The notes under the pieces are model-generated. The model was not told the origin of the DNA. It saw only the letters and a list, made by a program, of their open reading frames with translations, and searched no databases. A program made the translations under genes and the position numbers. A stretch of DNA of 64,000 bases from positions 62,001 to 126,000 of the forward strand of contig JAIOQA010000090.1 of the NCBI GenBank assembly GCA_021413675.1, in the 5' to 3' direction. The DNA is from Deltaproteobacteria bacterium (GTDB taxonomy: Bacteria; Myxococcota_A; Polyangia; Haliangiales; Haliangiaceae). This document shows positions 16,361-25,167 of the stretch, in pieces; position 1 is the first letter of the stretch, and each line of letters begins with the position of its first letter.

Positions 16361-18457
16361 ATGCGTCGTATTCCTCTGCTCTCGCTCGTCGCGTTCGCGG
16401 CGTGCTCCTCGTCGAAGCCGGTGGCCACCACCGCGCCGACACCTCCGCCGGACGCGCCCGCGAGCGCGACCGACGTCACGCCGCCCGCGCCGCCCGCGCC
16501 GGCCGCGCCCGCCAAGAGCATCGAGCTCGGCGATCTCGATCGCAGCGCGGAGCCGTGCACCGACTTCTTCCAGTTCGCCAACGGGAGCTGGCGCGCGCAG
16601 AACCCGATCCCCGCGTCGATGGATCGCTGGAGCCGGCGCTGGAAGGCCGGCGAGGACAACAAGGGCCGCCTCACCGAGATCCTCGGCGAGCTCGCGAAGC
16701 GCACCGACTTCGCCCCGGGCTCGGTCGATCAGCAGCTCGGCGACTTCTACGGCGCCTGCATGGACGAGGCGGCGGTCGAGGCCGCTGGCGTCACGCCGCT
16801 CGCGCCCGTGCTCGCGCAGATCGATGGCATGAAGACCGCCGCCGACGTCCAGGCCGTCATCCGTCACCTGCACGCGGTCGGCGTCGCCGTGCCGTTCTCG
16901 GTCAGCGCGAACGTCAACCAGCACGATCCGTCGAAGGTCCTCGCCGAGATCGTCGCCGGCGGCCTCGGGCTGCCCGACCGCGACTACTACTTCAAGAAGG
17001 AGCCGCGCTTCGCCCTGGCCCGCGCGAAGTACGCGGCCCACGTCCAGAAGATGTTCACGCTGCTCGGCAAGAAGACCGCCAAGGCCGACGCCGCCACCGT
17101 GATCGCGTTCGAGACCCGGCTCGCCAAGGCCACCCTCGACAACGTCGCGCTGCGCGATCCCCGCGCCTCCGATCACATCGTGCCGTTCGCCGAGCTGGTG
17201 AAGCAGGCGCCGCACCTCGACTGGGCGGCCTACTTCGACGACGCCAAGCTGCCGCGCGCTGATCTCAACATCGACCAGCCGGTGTTCATGGCCGCGCTCG
17301 ACAAGGAGCTCGCGAAGACGCCGATCGCGGTCTGGCGCACGTACCTCACCTGGCACGCCCTCAACGCCGCCTCGCCGTGGCTGTCGAAGGCGTTCGCCGA
17401 CGAGACCTTCGACTTCGACCAGCGCTACCTGCAGGGCGTGGCCGAGATGAAGCCGCGCGCGACCCGCTGCGCCGAGCTCATCGACGGCCTGCTCGGCGAC
17501 GCGCTCGGCCAGAAGTACGTCGCCAAGTACTTCTCGCCCGCGGCCAAGGCCCGCGCCACCACGCTGGTCAGGAACGAGCTCGAGGCGATGAAGGCGATCG
17601 TCAAGGAGCTGACCTGGATGACCGACGCCACCAAGCAGAAGGCGCTCGCCAAGCTGGGCACGTTCCAGGTCAAGGTCGGCTACCCCGACACCTGGAAGGA
17701 CTACGGCTCGGTCGAGATCCGGCGCGACACGCTGCTCGCCGACATCGCGGCTGGCCGCAGCTTCGTCGTCGCTGACGATCGCGCGCAGATCGGCAAGCCG
17801 ACCGATCGCACGCGCTGGGGCATGACCGCGCCGACCTCCAACGCCTACTACAACCCGCTGCTCAACGAGATCGTCTTCCCCGCCGGCATCCTGCAGCCGC
17901 CGGCGTTCGACGTGAACGCCTCCGATGCCTACAACTACGGCGCGATCGGCGTGGTGATCGGCCACGAGATCAGCCACGGCTTCGACGATCAGGGCGCGCA
18001 GTTCGATGCCACCGGTCGGCTCGAGAACTGGTGGTCGCCGGAGGACCTGAAGGCGTTCACCGCGCGCGGCCAGTGCGTCGTCGATCAGTTCGACAGCTAC
18101 TTCATCGAGCCCGGCATCCACCACAACGGCAAGCTCGTGCTCGGCGAGTCGATCGGCGACCTCGGCGGCGCGCGCATCGCCTACAAGGCATTCCAGCTCG
18201 CCCACGCCGCGAAGCCCGAGCCCGCGCCCGCCGGCTTCACGCCGGAGCAGGAGTTCTTCATCGCGTGGGGCCAGTTCCGCGGCGACGAGATCCGGCCCGA
18301 GACCCAGCGCAGCATGGTCCAGGGCGACCCGCACCCGATCGCCAAGTTCCGCGTGATCGGCCCGCTGTCGAACCTGCCGACGTTCGCGAGCGCGTTCGCG
18401 TGCCCGGCGACCGCGCCGATGGTCCGCGCCGCCGACAAGCGCTGCGAGGTCTGGTAG
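16361..18457 (+). CDS. M13-family metallopeptidase lipoprotein (neprilysin/PepO-like)
   Basis: A 698-residue zinc endopeptidase with a lipoprotein signal (LLSLVAFAACSSS) and a Pro/Ala-rich linker to about residue 55. The zinc site is H535-E-I-S-H539 with the third ligand Glu596 in ESIGDLGG, and Asp600 completes the ExxxD motif. NAYYNPLLNEIVFPAGILQPP is the conserved substrate-cleft segment, and the protein ends CEVW, the family's usual C-terminal CxxW. Family members cleave short peptides outside the cytoplasm. The ATG at 16361 is preferred because it begins the signal peptide. A paralogue of the same size lies at 41665-43776. Confidence 0.94.
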   Translation: MRRIPLLSLVAFAACSSSKPVATTAPTPPPDAPASATDVTPPAPPAPAAPAKSIELGDLDRSAEPCTDFFQFANGSWRAQNPIPASMDRWSRRWKAGEDNKGRLTEILGELAKRTDFAPGSVDQQLGDFYGACMDEAAVEAAGVTPLAPVLAQIDGMKTAADVQAVIRHLHAVGVAVPFSVSANVNQHDPSKVLAEIVAGGLGLPDRDYYFKKEPRFALARAKYAAHVQKMFTLLGKKTAKADAATVIAFETRLAKATLDNVALRDPRASDHIVPFAELVKQAPHLDWAAYFDDAKLPRADLNIDQPVFMAALDKELAKTPIAVWRTYLTWHALNAASPWLSKAFADETFDFDQRYLQGVAEMKPRATRCAELIDGLLGDALGQKYVAKYFSPAAKARATTLVRNELEAMKAIVKELTWMTDATKQKALAKLGTFQVKVGYPDTWKDYGSVEIRRDTLLADIAAGRSFVVADDRAQIGKPTDRTRWGMTAPTSNAYYNPLLNEIVFPAGILQPPAFDVNASDAYNYGAIGVVIGHEISHGFDDQGAQFDATGRLENWWSPEDLKAFTARGQCVVDQFDSYFIEPGIHHNGKLVLGESIGDLGGARIAYKAFQLAHAAKPEPAPAGFTPEQEFFIAWGQFRGDEIRPETQRSMVQGDPHPIAKFRVIGPLSNLPTFASAFACPATAPMVRAADKRCEVW

Positions 18458-18476
18458 CCCCGCGCCGGTGCGCTGA

Positions 18477-19166
18477 TCAGCGCACCGGCAGCGCGCGGAT
18501 CGCGTCGACGTCGAGCACGTCGGCGAAGCGGTCCGCGATCGACGCCAGCGCGACCCGCTGCAGCACCGCGGCGTCGATCGGCGGCCCGCCGTCGGTGGCG
18601 CGCAGGGTCCGGGTCGCGCACGCGTCGCCGGCGACGATCATGCGGTATCCGAGGACCGCGCCATCGCGCGCGGTGGTGTCGACCGCGAGGTGCGTCATGA
18701 TGCCGGCGACGATCACCGTGTCGACGCCGCGGGCGCGCAGCGTCTGATCGAGCTCGGTCTTCGAGAACCCGCCGGCCTGGTGCTTGGTGATGACCAGCTC
18801 GTCGGCGGCGGGGGTCAGCGCCGGGACGATCGCGATCGTCGGCGAGTGCTCGCCGAAGATCGGCGTGTCCGGACGCGTGACCACGTTGCGCACGTGGACG
18901 ACCAGCACGCCGTGGGCCCGCGCCCACTGCCGCAGCGCCGCCGCGCGCGCGACCGCCGCCTCGCCGTGGGCGACCGGGAGCTTGCCGTGGAAGAACTCGT
19001 CCTGGAAATCGACGAGCACGAGCGCGGTCGACGCCGCGGTCAGCTCGCGCGGCGCGGCCAGATGGTAGAGGTCGCGCAGGGTCGGCGACGCGGCGGGCTC
19101 CGAGCGGGCGACGTCGCACGCGCCGAGGCACGAGGCCAGCGCGAGCGAGCGCGCGAGCCCGGCCAT
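18477..19166 (-). CDS. Isochorismatase-fold lipoprotein lacking the catalytic Cys
   Basis: A 229-residue protein with a lipoprotein signal (LALASCLGACDV) and an isochorismatase/cysteine-hydrolase fold. The family Asp is in VLVDFQDEFF and the Lys region in VITKHQAGGF. The loop that should carry the nucleophile reads GIMTHLAVDTT where active hydrolases have THMCV, so the cysteine is replaced by Ala. It is therefore unlikely to be a normal cysteine hydrolase and may bind a ligand instead. Its ATG shares one base with the stop of the quinone-reductase gene (TGATG), so the two are expressed together. Confidence 0.82.
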   Translation of the reverse strand: MAGLARSLALASCLGACDVARSEPAASPTLRDLYHLAAPRELTAASTALVLVDFQDEFFHGKLPVAHGEAAVARAAALRQWARAHGVLVVHVRNVVTRPDTPIFGEHSPTIAIVPALTPAADELVITKHQAGGFSKTELDQTLRARGVDTVIVAGIMTHLAVDTTARDGAVLGYRMIVAGDACATRTLRATDGGPPIDAAVLQRVALASIADRFADVLDVDAIRALPVR

Positions 19167-20191
19167 CACGACGCACCTCCGAGCCCGGGGGCGAGATCGA
19201 TGACGATCTTGCCGAACGGCCGCCCGTCCGCGAGGTGCGCGTAGGCCGCGCGGACCTCCGCCGCCGAGAATCCGAAGACCCGATCGACGACCGGATGCAC
19301 GTCGGCGACCTCGAGCGCGCGGACCAGCGCCTCGAAGCTGGCGCGGCTGCCGCCCGAGGCCGCGCGCACCGTGACGGTGCGGCGGATCATCTCGAGCAGA
19401 TCGACGGTCGCCGCGGTGCCGGTGACGAACCCGACCGCGGCCACCGTGCCGCCGACCCGGGTCGCGGCGATCGACCGCGCCAGCGCGTCGCCGCCGACCA
19501 CGTCGACGAACAGATCGACGCCGCCGGCGCTCGCGTCGCGGACCCGCGCCGCCCAGTCGCCCTCGGCGGCGATCGCGATCGCGCCCATCGCGGCGACCCG
19601 CGCGAGCCTGACCGGATCGCGGCCGACGACGATCGCGCGCGCGCCCGCGAGCCGCGCGACCTGGACCACGAACAGCGACACCCCGCCGGTGCCGGAGACC
19701 GCGACGGTGTCGCCCGGGCGCAGGCCGCCGTCGGCGATCAGCGCCTGCCACGCGGTGACGCCGGCGATCGGCAAGGTCGAGGCCTCGATCGCCGTGAGGT
19801 GGGCCGGCGCGCGCACGACCGCGCGCTCGTCGATGCAGACGTAGGTGGCGAGCACGCCGGGCGCCGTGCCGCCGAGCCGCCGGGCCGCGACCTCGGCGCG
19901 CGGCGGGCCATCGATCCAGTCGGGAACGTAGTGCAGGCAGACGCGATCGCCGACCGCGGCGCGCGTGACGCCGGGCCCGACCTGCGCGACCGCGCCGGCG
20001 GCGTCGGAGCCGGGCGTGAACGGCAGCGGGTACGCACCGTAGCGACCGCGGGCGATCACGAGATCGCGGTAGTTGAGCGAGACCGCGAGGATCCGCACGA
20101 CCACCTCGTGCGGTCCAGGGCTCGGGACCGGGCGGTCGACGAGGCTGAGGTCATCGAGGGCGAGCTGATGGGGGAAGGCGATGGCTTGCAT
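19166..20191 (-). CDS. Medium-chain quinone reductase/alcohol dehydrogenase-family protein
   Basis: A 341-residue NAD(P)H-dependent oxidoreductase of the zinc-free quinone oxidoreductase branch. The catalytic GroES-like domain has SLNYRDLVIARGRYG, PFTPGSDAAGAV and GDRVCLHY; the Rossmann fold has AVSGTGGVSLFVVQVARLAGA and LFVDVVGGDAL. The structural-zinc Cys cluster of true alcohol dehydrogenases is absent. The start at 20191 lies inside a perfect CTTGCATGCAAG palindrome, and the gene faces a LysR regulator across 78 bases, a common arrangement for LysR-controlled redox genes. It is translationally coupled to the isochorismatase-fold gene. Confidence 0.9.
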   Translation of the reverse strand: MQAIAFPHQLALDDLSLVDRPVPSPGPHEVVVRILAVSLNYRDLVIARGRYGAYPLPFTPGSDAAGAVAQVGPGVTRAAVGDRVCLHYVPDWIDGPPRAEVAARRLGGTAPGVLATYVCIDERAVVRAPAHLTAIEASTLPIAGVTAWQALIADGGLRPGDTVAVSGTGGVSLFVVQVARLAGARAIVVGRDPVRLARVAAMGAIAIAAEGDWAARVRDASAGGVDLFVDVVGGDALARSIAATRVGGTVAAVGFVTGTAATVDLLEMIRRTVTVRAASGGSRASFEALVRALEVADVHPVVDRVFGFSAAEVRAAYAHLADGRPFGKIVIDLAPGLGGAS

Positions 20192-20257
20192 GCAAGGCAC
20201 TGTGCGCGCGCCACGCGGGCTGCGGAACTGCCGCTGCTTGCAGCTCCAGCGTGCAAG
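20185..20257. promoter_or_regulatory. Candidate LysR operators between divergent genes
   Basis: The contiguous palindrome CTTGCATGCAAG (20185-20196) covers the start codon of the minus-strand reductase gene. A second copy of the same half-sites, CTTGCA (20237-20242) and TGCAAG (20252-20257), is separated by nine bases and gives a T-N11-A type LysR box. The shared half-site in the only intergenic space of the pair points to autoregulation plus control of the reductase operon. Confidence 0.5.
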
Positions 20258-20269
20258 AATGCATGGGTC

Positions 20270-21154
20270 ATGAAGCCGACCCTCGACTGGGGCGATCTCC
20301 GCTTCGTCCTCGCCGCCCACCGCCGGGCCAGCCACGGCGGCGCCGCCCGCGACCTCGGCGTCGACCCGACCACGGTCGGCCGGCGCATCGCCTCGCTCGA
20401 GGAGGCGTTCGGCACGCGCCTGTTCGATCGCACGCCGGGCGGCCTGGTCGCGACCGCGGCTGGCCAGGCGCTGGTCGCCCGCGCCGAGCGCGCCGAGGCC
20501 GAGCTGCTGGCGGCGGAGCGCGAGCTCGGCGGCGTCGACGCGCGGCTCGCCGGGCCGGTCCGCGTCACCGCCGGCGACGGCATCATCCACTACGCGGTGA
20601 TCCCCGCGCTCCCGGCGCTGCACCGCGCGCACCCCGACATCGTCGTCGAGCTGCGCGCCGACACCCGCGCGCTCGATCTGTCGCGGCGCGAGGCCGATGT
20701 CGCGCTGCGCCTGGCCCGGCCGCGTGAGCCATCGCTGGTCGCGCGGCGCGTGGGCGCGATGCGCTTCGGCCTCTACGCCAGCCGCGCCTACCTCGATCGC
20801 CGCGGCGCGCCGCGCCGGGCCGCCGAGCTCGCCGGCCACGACCTCGTCGGCTTCGACGCCTCGCTCGACGATCTCCCGCAGGTCCGCTGGTTGCGCCGCC
20901 AGGTGGGCGCGCCGCGCTGGACCGTGCGCGCGACCACGACCACCGCGCAGGTCCTCGCGTGCGCCGCCGGCGCCGGCATCGCGCTCGTCGGCACGTTCAT
21001 CGCTCCGCACGAGCCGCGGCTCGTCCCGGTGCTGCCAGCGCTGCAGCCGCCGCCGCGTGACCTGTGGCTGGTGATGCACCAGGATCTGCGCGGCACCGCG
21101 CGCGTGGCCGCGGTCAGCGCGTGGCTGGCCGCAGCGACCATCGACCTCGCATAA
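20270..21154 (+). CDS. LysR-family transcriptional regulator
   Basis: A 294-residue regulator. The N-terminal winged helix-turn-helix spans about residues 8-65 (HGGAARDLGVDPTTVGRRI, EEAFGTRLFDRTPGG), followed by the linker helix AGQALVARAERAEAELL and the periplasmic-binding-like effector domain (PVRVTAGDGII, ADVALRLARP, AGAGIALVGTFIA). The start ATG at 20270 lies just after a pair of CTTGCA/TGCAAG half-sites. The likely target is the divergent quinone reductase gene, and the effector is unknown. Confidence 0.92.
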   Translation: MKPTLDWGDLRFVLAAHRRASHGGAARDLGVDPTTVGRRIASLEEAFGTRLFDRTPGGLVATAAGQALVARAERAEAELLAAERELGGVDARLAGPVRVTAGDGIIHYAVIPALPALHRAHPDIVVELRADTRALDLSRREADVALRLARPREPSLVARRVGAMRFGLYASRAYLDRRGAPRRAAELAGHDLVGFDASLDDLPQVRWLRRQVGAPRWTVRATTTTAQVLACAAGAGIALVGTFIAPHEPRLVPVLPALQPPPRDLWLVMHQDLRGTARVAAVSAWLAAATIDLA

Positions 21155-21157
21155 GCT
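21152..21157 (+). promoter_or_regulatory. Probable -10 hexamer (TAAGCT) for the S9 peptidase gene
   Basis: TAAGCT ends six bases before the ATG at 21164, only ten bases after the LysR stop. The identical hexamer and spacing recur before the minus-strand gene at 52077. Confidence 0.45.
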
Positions 21158-21163
21158 CGCCGC

Positions 21164-23773
21164 ATGACTCGAGTACCCCCGCGGCGCGCCGCGCTCGCGA
21201 TCCTGTCCACGCTGCTCGCCGCGTGCGCGCACCCGGCCGCGGTCGGCCCGAGCTGTCCGCCGGCGATCGCCGCGACGCCGCCGGTGCCTCCACCGACGCC
21301 GCTCGCCCCCCCGCCGGTGCCGCTGCCCGCGGTACCGCCATCGACGTCGGGCTACGACCGCCCGCCGCAGGCGATCCTCGACGTCCTCCACGCACCGGCG
21401 CTGCCGCAGCCGTACGTGAACCCGACCGATGACACGATCCTGCTGGCGTCGTGGGTCCGCTACGCATCGATCACCCAGGTCGCCGAGCCATTCCTCCGGC
21501 TCGCGGGGGTGCGCGTCGAGCCTCGCACGCGCCGCAAGCACGACACGCCGGGTGGCTATGGCGTCGCGCCGTGCGCCCAGTCGTTCACGCTTGTCGACAT
21601 CGCGACCCGCCGCGAGACCGCGGTGCCGCTGCCCGCTGGTGGCTGCGCCGATGGCATCCTCTGGGCCGCGAACGGCAAGCAGTTCGCGTTTCGCAACACC
21701 TCGAGCGACGCGGTCGAGATCTGGATCGGCGACGCGGCCACCGGCGCGACGCGTCGGCTCGGTACCGCGCGGCTGAACCCGATGCTCGGCAGCGCGATGC
21801 AGTGGATGCCGGACCAGCAGACGCTGCTGGTCAAGCTCGTGCCCGACAACCCGGGCGCGCCGCCGCCCGCGTCGGTCGCTGCGGACGGCCCCAGCATCCA
21901 GGAGGCCGACGGCGAAGGCGGCGAGAGCAGCACCTACGAGACCCGCGACACGCTGACCAGCACGCATGACGAGGCGCTCTTCACGTACTACGCGACCTCG
22001 CAGCTCGCGCTCGTCGATGTCGCCTCGGGTGCGATCACGCGCGTCGGCAAGCCCGCCATCCTCGCCGACGTCGACGCGGCGCCCGACGGCGATCACCTCC
22101 TGGTCGAGAGCATCCGCGCGCCGTACTCGTACGTGACGACCTTCGGCAACTTCGCGCGTGACGTCGAGGTCTGGGACCGCAGCGGCCGCGTGACCCACGC
22201 CGTCGCGCACTTGCCGGTCGCCGATCGCGTGCCGATCGCCGGCGTCCCCGTCGGGCCGCGCGCCTTCGCGTGGCGACCGACCGAGCCGGCGACGCTGGTC
22301 TGGGCCGAGGCGCTCGATCGCGGCGACTGGAACGTCAAGGTGCCGGCGCGCGACAAGGTGATGATGCAGGCCGCGCCGTTCACCAGCCCCGCGGTCGAGA
22401 TCGCGCGCACGACGCAGCGCTACGTCGGCTTCGAGTGGGGCGAGCGCCGCGACCTCGCGCTCCTGCGCGAGTACGACGAGACGCGCCACTGGCGGCGGAC
22501 GTTCATCACCAACGTCGACGATCGCGCCGCGAAGCCCGCGCTGCTCTGGGACCTGTCGTCCGACGAGCGCTACCGGGATCCCGGGGCCCCGGTGTACCGC
22601 GTGCTGGCCAATGGCCAGGCGGTCATGCGCCAGGACGGCGACGCGATCTTCCTGATCGGCGACGGCGCCTCGCCCGCGGGCGATCGACCGTTCCTCGACC
22701 ACCTGGACCTCGGGACCCGCGCGTCGACGCGCCTGTTCCGCAGCGCGACCGACGCGCTCGAGGCGCCGCTGGGCTTCACCGACGCCACCAGCCGGGTCTT
22801 CGTCACGTGGCACCAGTCGCCGGTCGATCCGCCCAACGCATACTTGCGCACGCTGGGTGACCCGCTGCCCTCCGCGCCAGCGGGCGAGGCCGCGCTGGCC
22901 TCCACCTCCACGGCGATCACGCGCGTCACCGACCCGACCCCGGCGGTGCGCGCGATCAAGAAGCGCCTCGTCACGTACACGCGCCGCGATGGCACGGCGC
23001 TGTCGTTCACGATCTACACGCCGCCGGGCTACGTCGAGGGCACGCGCATCCCGGCGATCCTCAACGCGTACCCGCTCGACTACGCGAGCAGCGCCACCGC
23101 CGGGCAGGTCAAGGGATCCCAGAGCGTCTTCACCCAGCTGCGCGGCTACCAGCTGCTGTTGCTCTCGGGCTACGCGATCATCGACTCGGCGTCGTTCCCG
23201 ATCATCGGCGATCCTCGGCGCGCCTACGACACGTACCTCACGCAGCTCGTCGACGACGCGAAGGCGGCCGTCGACAAGGCGGTCGCGCTCGGCATCGTCG
23301 ATCGCGACCGCATCGGCGTGACCGGCCACAGCCACGGCGCGCTCATGACCGTCAACCTGATCGCGCACACCGATCTGTTCCGCGCCGGCGCCGCGACCAG
23401 CGGCTCGTACAACAAGACGCTCACGCCGTTCGGGTTCCAGAACGAGCGCAGGTCGGTGTGGAAGGCGCGCGCGGTGTACCTCGAGGTCTCGCCGTTCTTC
23501 ATGGCCGACACGATCAAGCTGCCGCTGCTGGTCGTGCACGGCATGGACGACGCCAACCCCGGCACCACGCCGCTCCAGGCGGTGAAGCTGTTCGAGGCGA
23601 TCCGCGGCAACGGCGGCACGACGCGGCTGGTGATGCTGCCGCACGAGCCGCACTGGTACGCGGCGATGGAGTCCAACGAGCAGCTGGCCTACGAGGAGCT
23701 GCGCTGGTTCGACAGGTACGTGAAGAACGCGGCGCCGCGCGCGCCGGCCGCGAAGGCGCCCCCGAGGCCCTGA
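21164..23773 (+). CDS. S9-family serine peptidase lipoprotein (glutamyl endopeptidase-like)
   Basis: An 869-residue protein: lipoprotein signal (LLAACAHP), a Pro-rich linker to about residue 62, a WD-type beta-propeller (roughly residues 65-590) and a C-terminal alpha/beta hydrolase domain. The catalytic serine is S723 in TGHSHGALM, the Asp is near D795 in HGMDDANPG, and the His is in HEPHW (residues 827-831). The long propeller and the GHSHGA nucleophile elbow resemble prolyl-oligopeptidase relatives of the chloroplast glutamyl-endopeptidase type. It is probably an extracytoplasmic peptidase. ATG 21164 is supported by the signal peptide. Confidence 0.9.
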   Translation: MTRVPPRRAALAILSTLLAACAHPAAVGPSCPPAIAATPPVPPPTPLAPPPVPLPAVPPSTSGYDRPPQAILDVLHAPALPQPYVNPTDDTILLASWVRYASITQVAEPFLRLAGVRVEPRTRRKHDTPGGYGVAPCAQSFTLVDIATRRETAVPLPAGGCADGILWAANGKQFAFRNTSSDAVEIWIGDAATGATRRLGTARLNPMLGSAMQWMPDQQTLLVKLVPDNPGAPPPASVAADGPSIQEADGEGGESSTYETRDTLTSTHDEALFTYYATSQLALVDVASGAITRVGKPAILADVDAAPDGDHLLVESIRAPYSYVTTFGNFARDVEVWDRSGRVTHAVAHLPVADRVPIAGVPVGPRAFAWRPTEPATLVWAEALDRGDWNVKVPARDKVMMQAAPFTSPAVEIARTTQRYVGFEWGERRDLALLREYDETRHWRRTFITNVDDRAAKPALLWDLSSDERYRDPGAPVYRVLANGQAVMRQDGDAIFLIGDGASPAGDRPFLDHLDLGTRASTRLFRSATDALEAPLGFTDATSRVFVTWHQSPVDPPNAYLRTLGDPLPSAPAGEAALASTSTAITRVTDPTPAVRAIKKRLVTYTRRDGTALSFTIYTPPGYVEGTRIPAILNAYPLDYASSATAGQVKGSQSVFTQLRGYQLLLLSGYAIIDSASFPIIGDPRRAYDTYLTQLVDDAKAAVDKAVALGIVDRDRIGVTGHSHGALMTVNLIAHTDLFRAGAATSGSYNKTLTPFGFQNERRSVWKARAVYLEVSPFFMADTIKLPLLVVHGMDDANPGTTPLQAVKLFEAIRGNGGTTRLVMLPHEPHWYAAMESNEQLAYEELRWFDRYVKNAAPRAPAAKAPPRP

Positions 23774-23813
23774 TCCCGGCGCGCGCTGGCGCGGAGTGCG
23801 TCATCATCGGGCG

Positions 23814-25142
23814 ATGCGGCGCTTCGCGATCGTGTTCGTCCTCGGCTCCGGATGTGGCTCGCGCGATCCGCGGCCGATCGCGCCCGCGCCACCGGTGGTC
23901 ACCGTCGATGCGGCGCCGCCCGACGCGGCGCCCGCGCCCGATGCGGCGCCCGCGGTCGCGGAGCCCGCGCCGCCCACCACGCCCTGCCCTGGCGCGATCG
24001 TCGACGGCGATCTGCAGATCGACGGGGCGGTCGCGATCGCGCACGCGTCGCGGATCGGCGAGACCGGCGGCGCGACGCTCTACGCCAGCGACCACGCGCT
24101 CTGGCGCGTCGACTGCCGGAGCGCGCCACCCGCCCAGATCCTGGCCGACCTCGGCCCGGGCGCCGAGCTGGCGGGCGCCCGGCTCACGCGCGCCGGCGAG
24201 CTGCTGTACACCGACGGCACCGGCGTCTCCGCGCTCACGCTGGCAACGAAGGCGACGCGCAAGGTCTACACCTCGCCGAAGACGCCCATCAACCACTGGC
24301 TCACGTGCCTCGACATGCCCGCGCCGCGCGGCCAGCAGAGCGACCCGTCGATGCTCGCCGATGGCCTCGAGGGCCTCGACGACGACGACACGACCCTCGT
24401 GCTGTATCGCTTCGGGGTGCACTGCCACTACCCGGGTGGCTTCCAGCTGCGCGTCACGAACTACGCCGATCCGCGGCGTCGCCGCGAGCACGCGGCGCGG
24501 CCGATCACGTCGATCGCCACCAGCGCGCGCGGCGTGGTGTGGATGACCGACGGCGGCGGCCTCTGGCGCTCGACCGATCGCGGCGCCACGTGGCGCGCCG
24601 TCCCGGTGACGATCCCCGCGCTGTACGACGGCTTCTCCGGCGGCATCTCGCAGGTCCTCGTCGACTCGACCGGCAAGCATCTGGTCGTGCGCGCGCCGGT
24701 GCCGGACGGGGTCCGGGTCGGCGAGAGCCGGATGTTCTCGCCCGGGCGCGTGGCGCGGTCGCGCGACGGCGGACGGACGTGGACGCTGCTCGAGTGGAAC
24801 CCCGATGAGGCCAGCATCGACGCGATCGGCATCGCCGCAGCGGGCGGCAACCTCGATCGGCTCACGATCGCGCGCGACGGCGGGCTGGAGGAAGAGGAGG
24901 CCGAGGATCCCGGCGACGCGCGCGCCCCGGGCGCGAACCTGCGCGCGCCCGGGGTGTCGACCGACGACGGCGGCGCGACGTGGCAGCCGGGCGTGGTGAC
25001 CGTGCCGCCGCCGGTGCGCGCGGTCACGGTGGGCGCCGATCGCTTCCTTGCGACCAGCGATGGCGTGGTGCGGATCACCGGCGGCGTGCGCCGCACGGTG
25101 ACCGCGCCGCTCGCGAAGCCGTACCCGCTGGATCTCTACTGA
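23814..25142 (+). CDS. BNR/Asp-box propeller lipoprotein
   Basis: A 442-residue exported protein. A short signal (RRFAIVFVLGSGCGS) ends at a probable lipidated Cys near residue 13 and is followed by a Pro/Asp/Ala linker to about residue 55. The body contains Asp-box motifs RSTDRGATW, RSRDGGRTW and STDDGGATW, the S-x-D-x-G-x-T-W turn of sialidase-like and photosynthesis-system-II-assembly-like beta-propellers. An acidic stretch (EEEEAEDPGD) lies near residue 365. Function is unknown; such propellers often bind glycans or proteins at the cell surface. The start ATG at 23814 is chosen over one 18 bases upstream because it begins the signal peptide. Confidence 0.78.
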   Translation: MRRFAIVFVLGSGCGSRDPRPIAPAPPVVTVDAAPPDAAPAPDAAPAVAEPAPPTTPCPGAIVDGDLQIDGAVAIAHASRIGETGGATLYASDHALWRVDCRSAPPAQILADLGPGAELAGARLTRAGELLYTDGTGVSALTLATKATRKVYTSPKTPINHWLTCLDMPAPRGQQSDPSMLADGLEGLDDDDTTLVLYRFGVHCHYPGGFQLRVTNYADPRRRREHAARPITSIATSARGVVWMTDGGGLWRSTDRGATWRAVPVTIPALYDGFSGGISQVLVDSTGKHLVVRAPVPDGVRVGESRMFSPGRVARSRDGGRTWTLLEWNPDEASIDAIGIAAAGGNLDRLTIARDGGLEEEEAEDPGDARAPGANLRAPGVSTDDGGATWQPGVVTVPPPVRAVTVGADRFLATSDGVVRITGGVRRTVTAPLAKPYPLDLY

Positions 25143-25167
25143 CCCACCGGCACGCTGCGGGGCACGC

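Noticed and set aside
16361-18457. Idea that the two M13 peptidases (16361 and 41665) are leader proteases for the lanthipeptide
   Set aside because: Both are lipoproteins outside the cluster and the family is broadly represented in Myxococcota; nothing links them to the precursor.
20192-23653. Minus-strand open frame continuing upstream of the quinone reductase for more than 1100 codons
   Set aside because: It lies opposite the LysR and S9 peptidase genes and has shadow-type composition; the reductase begins at 20191.
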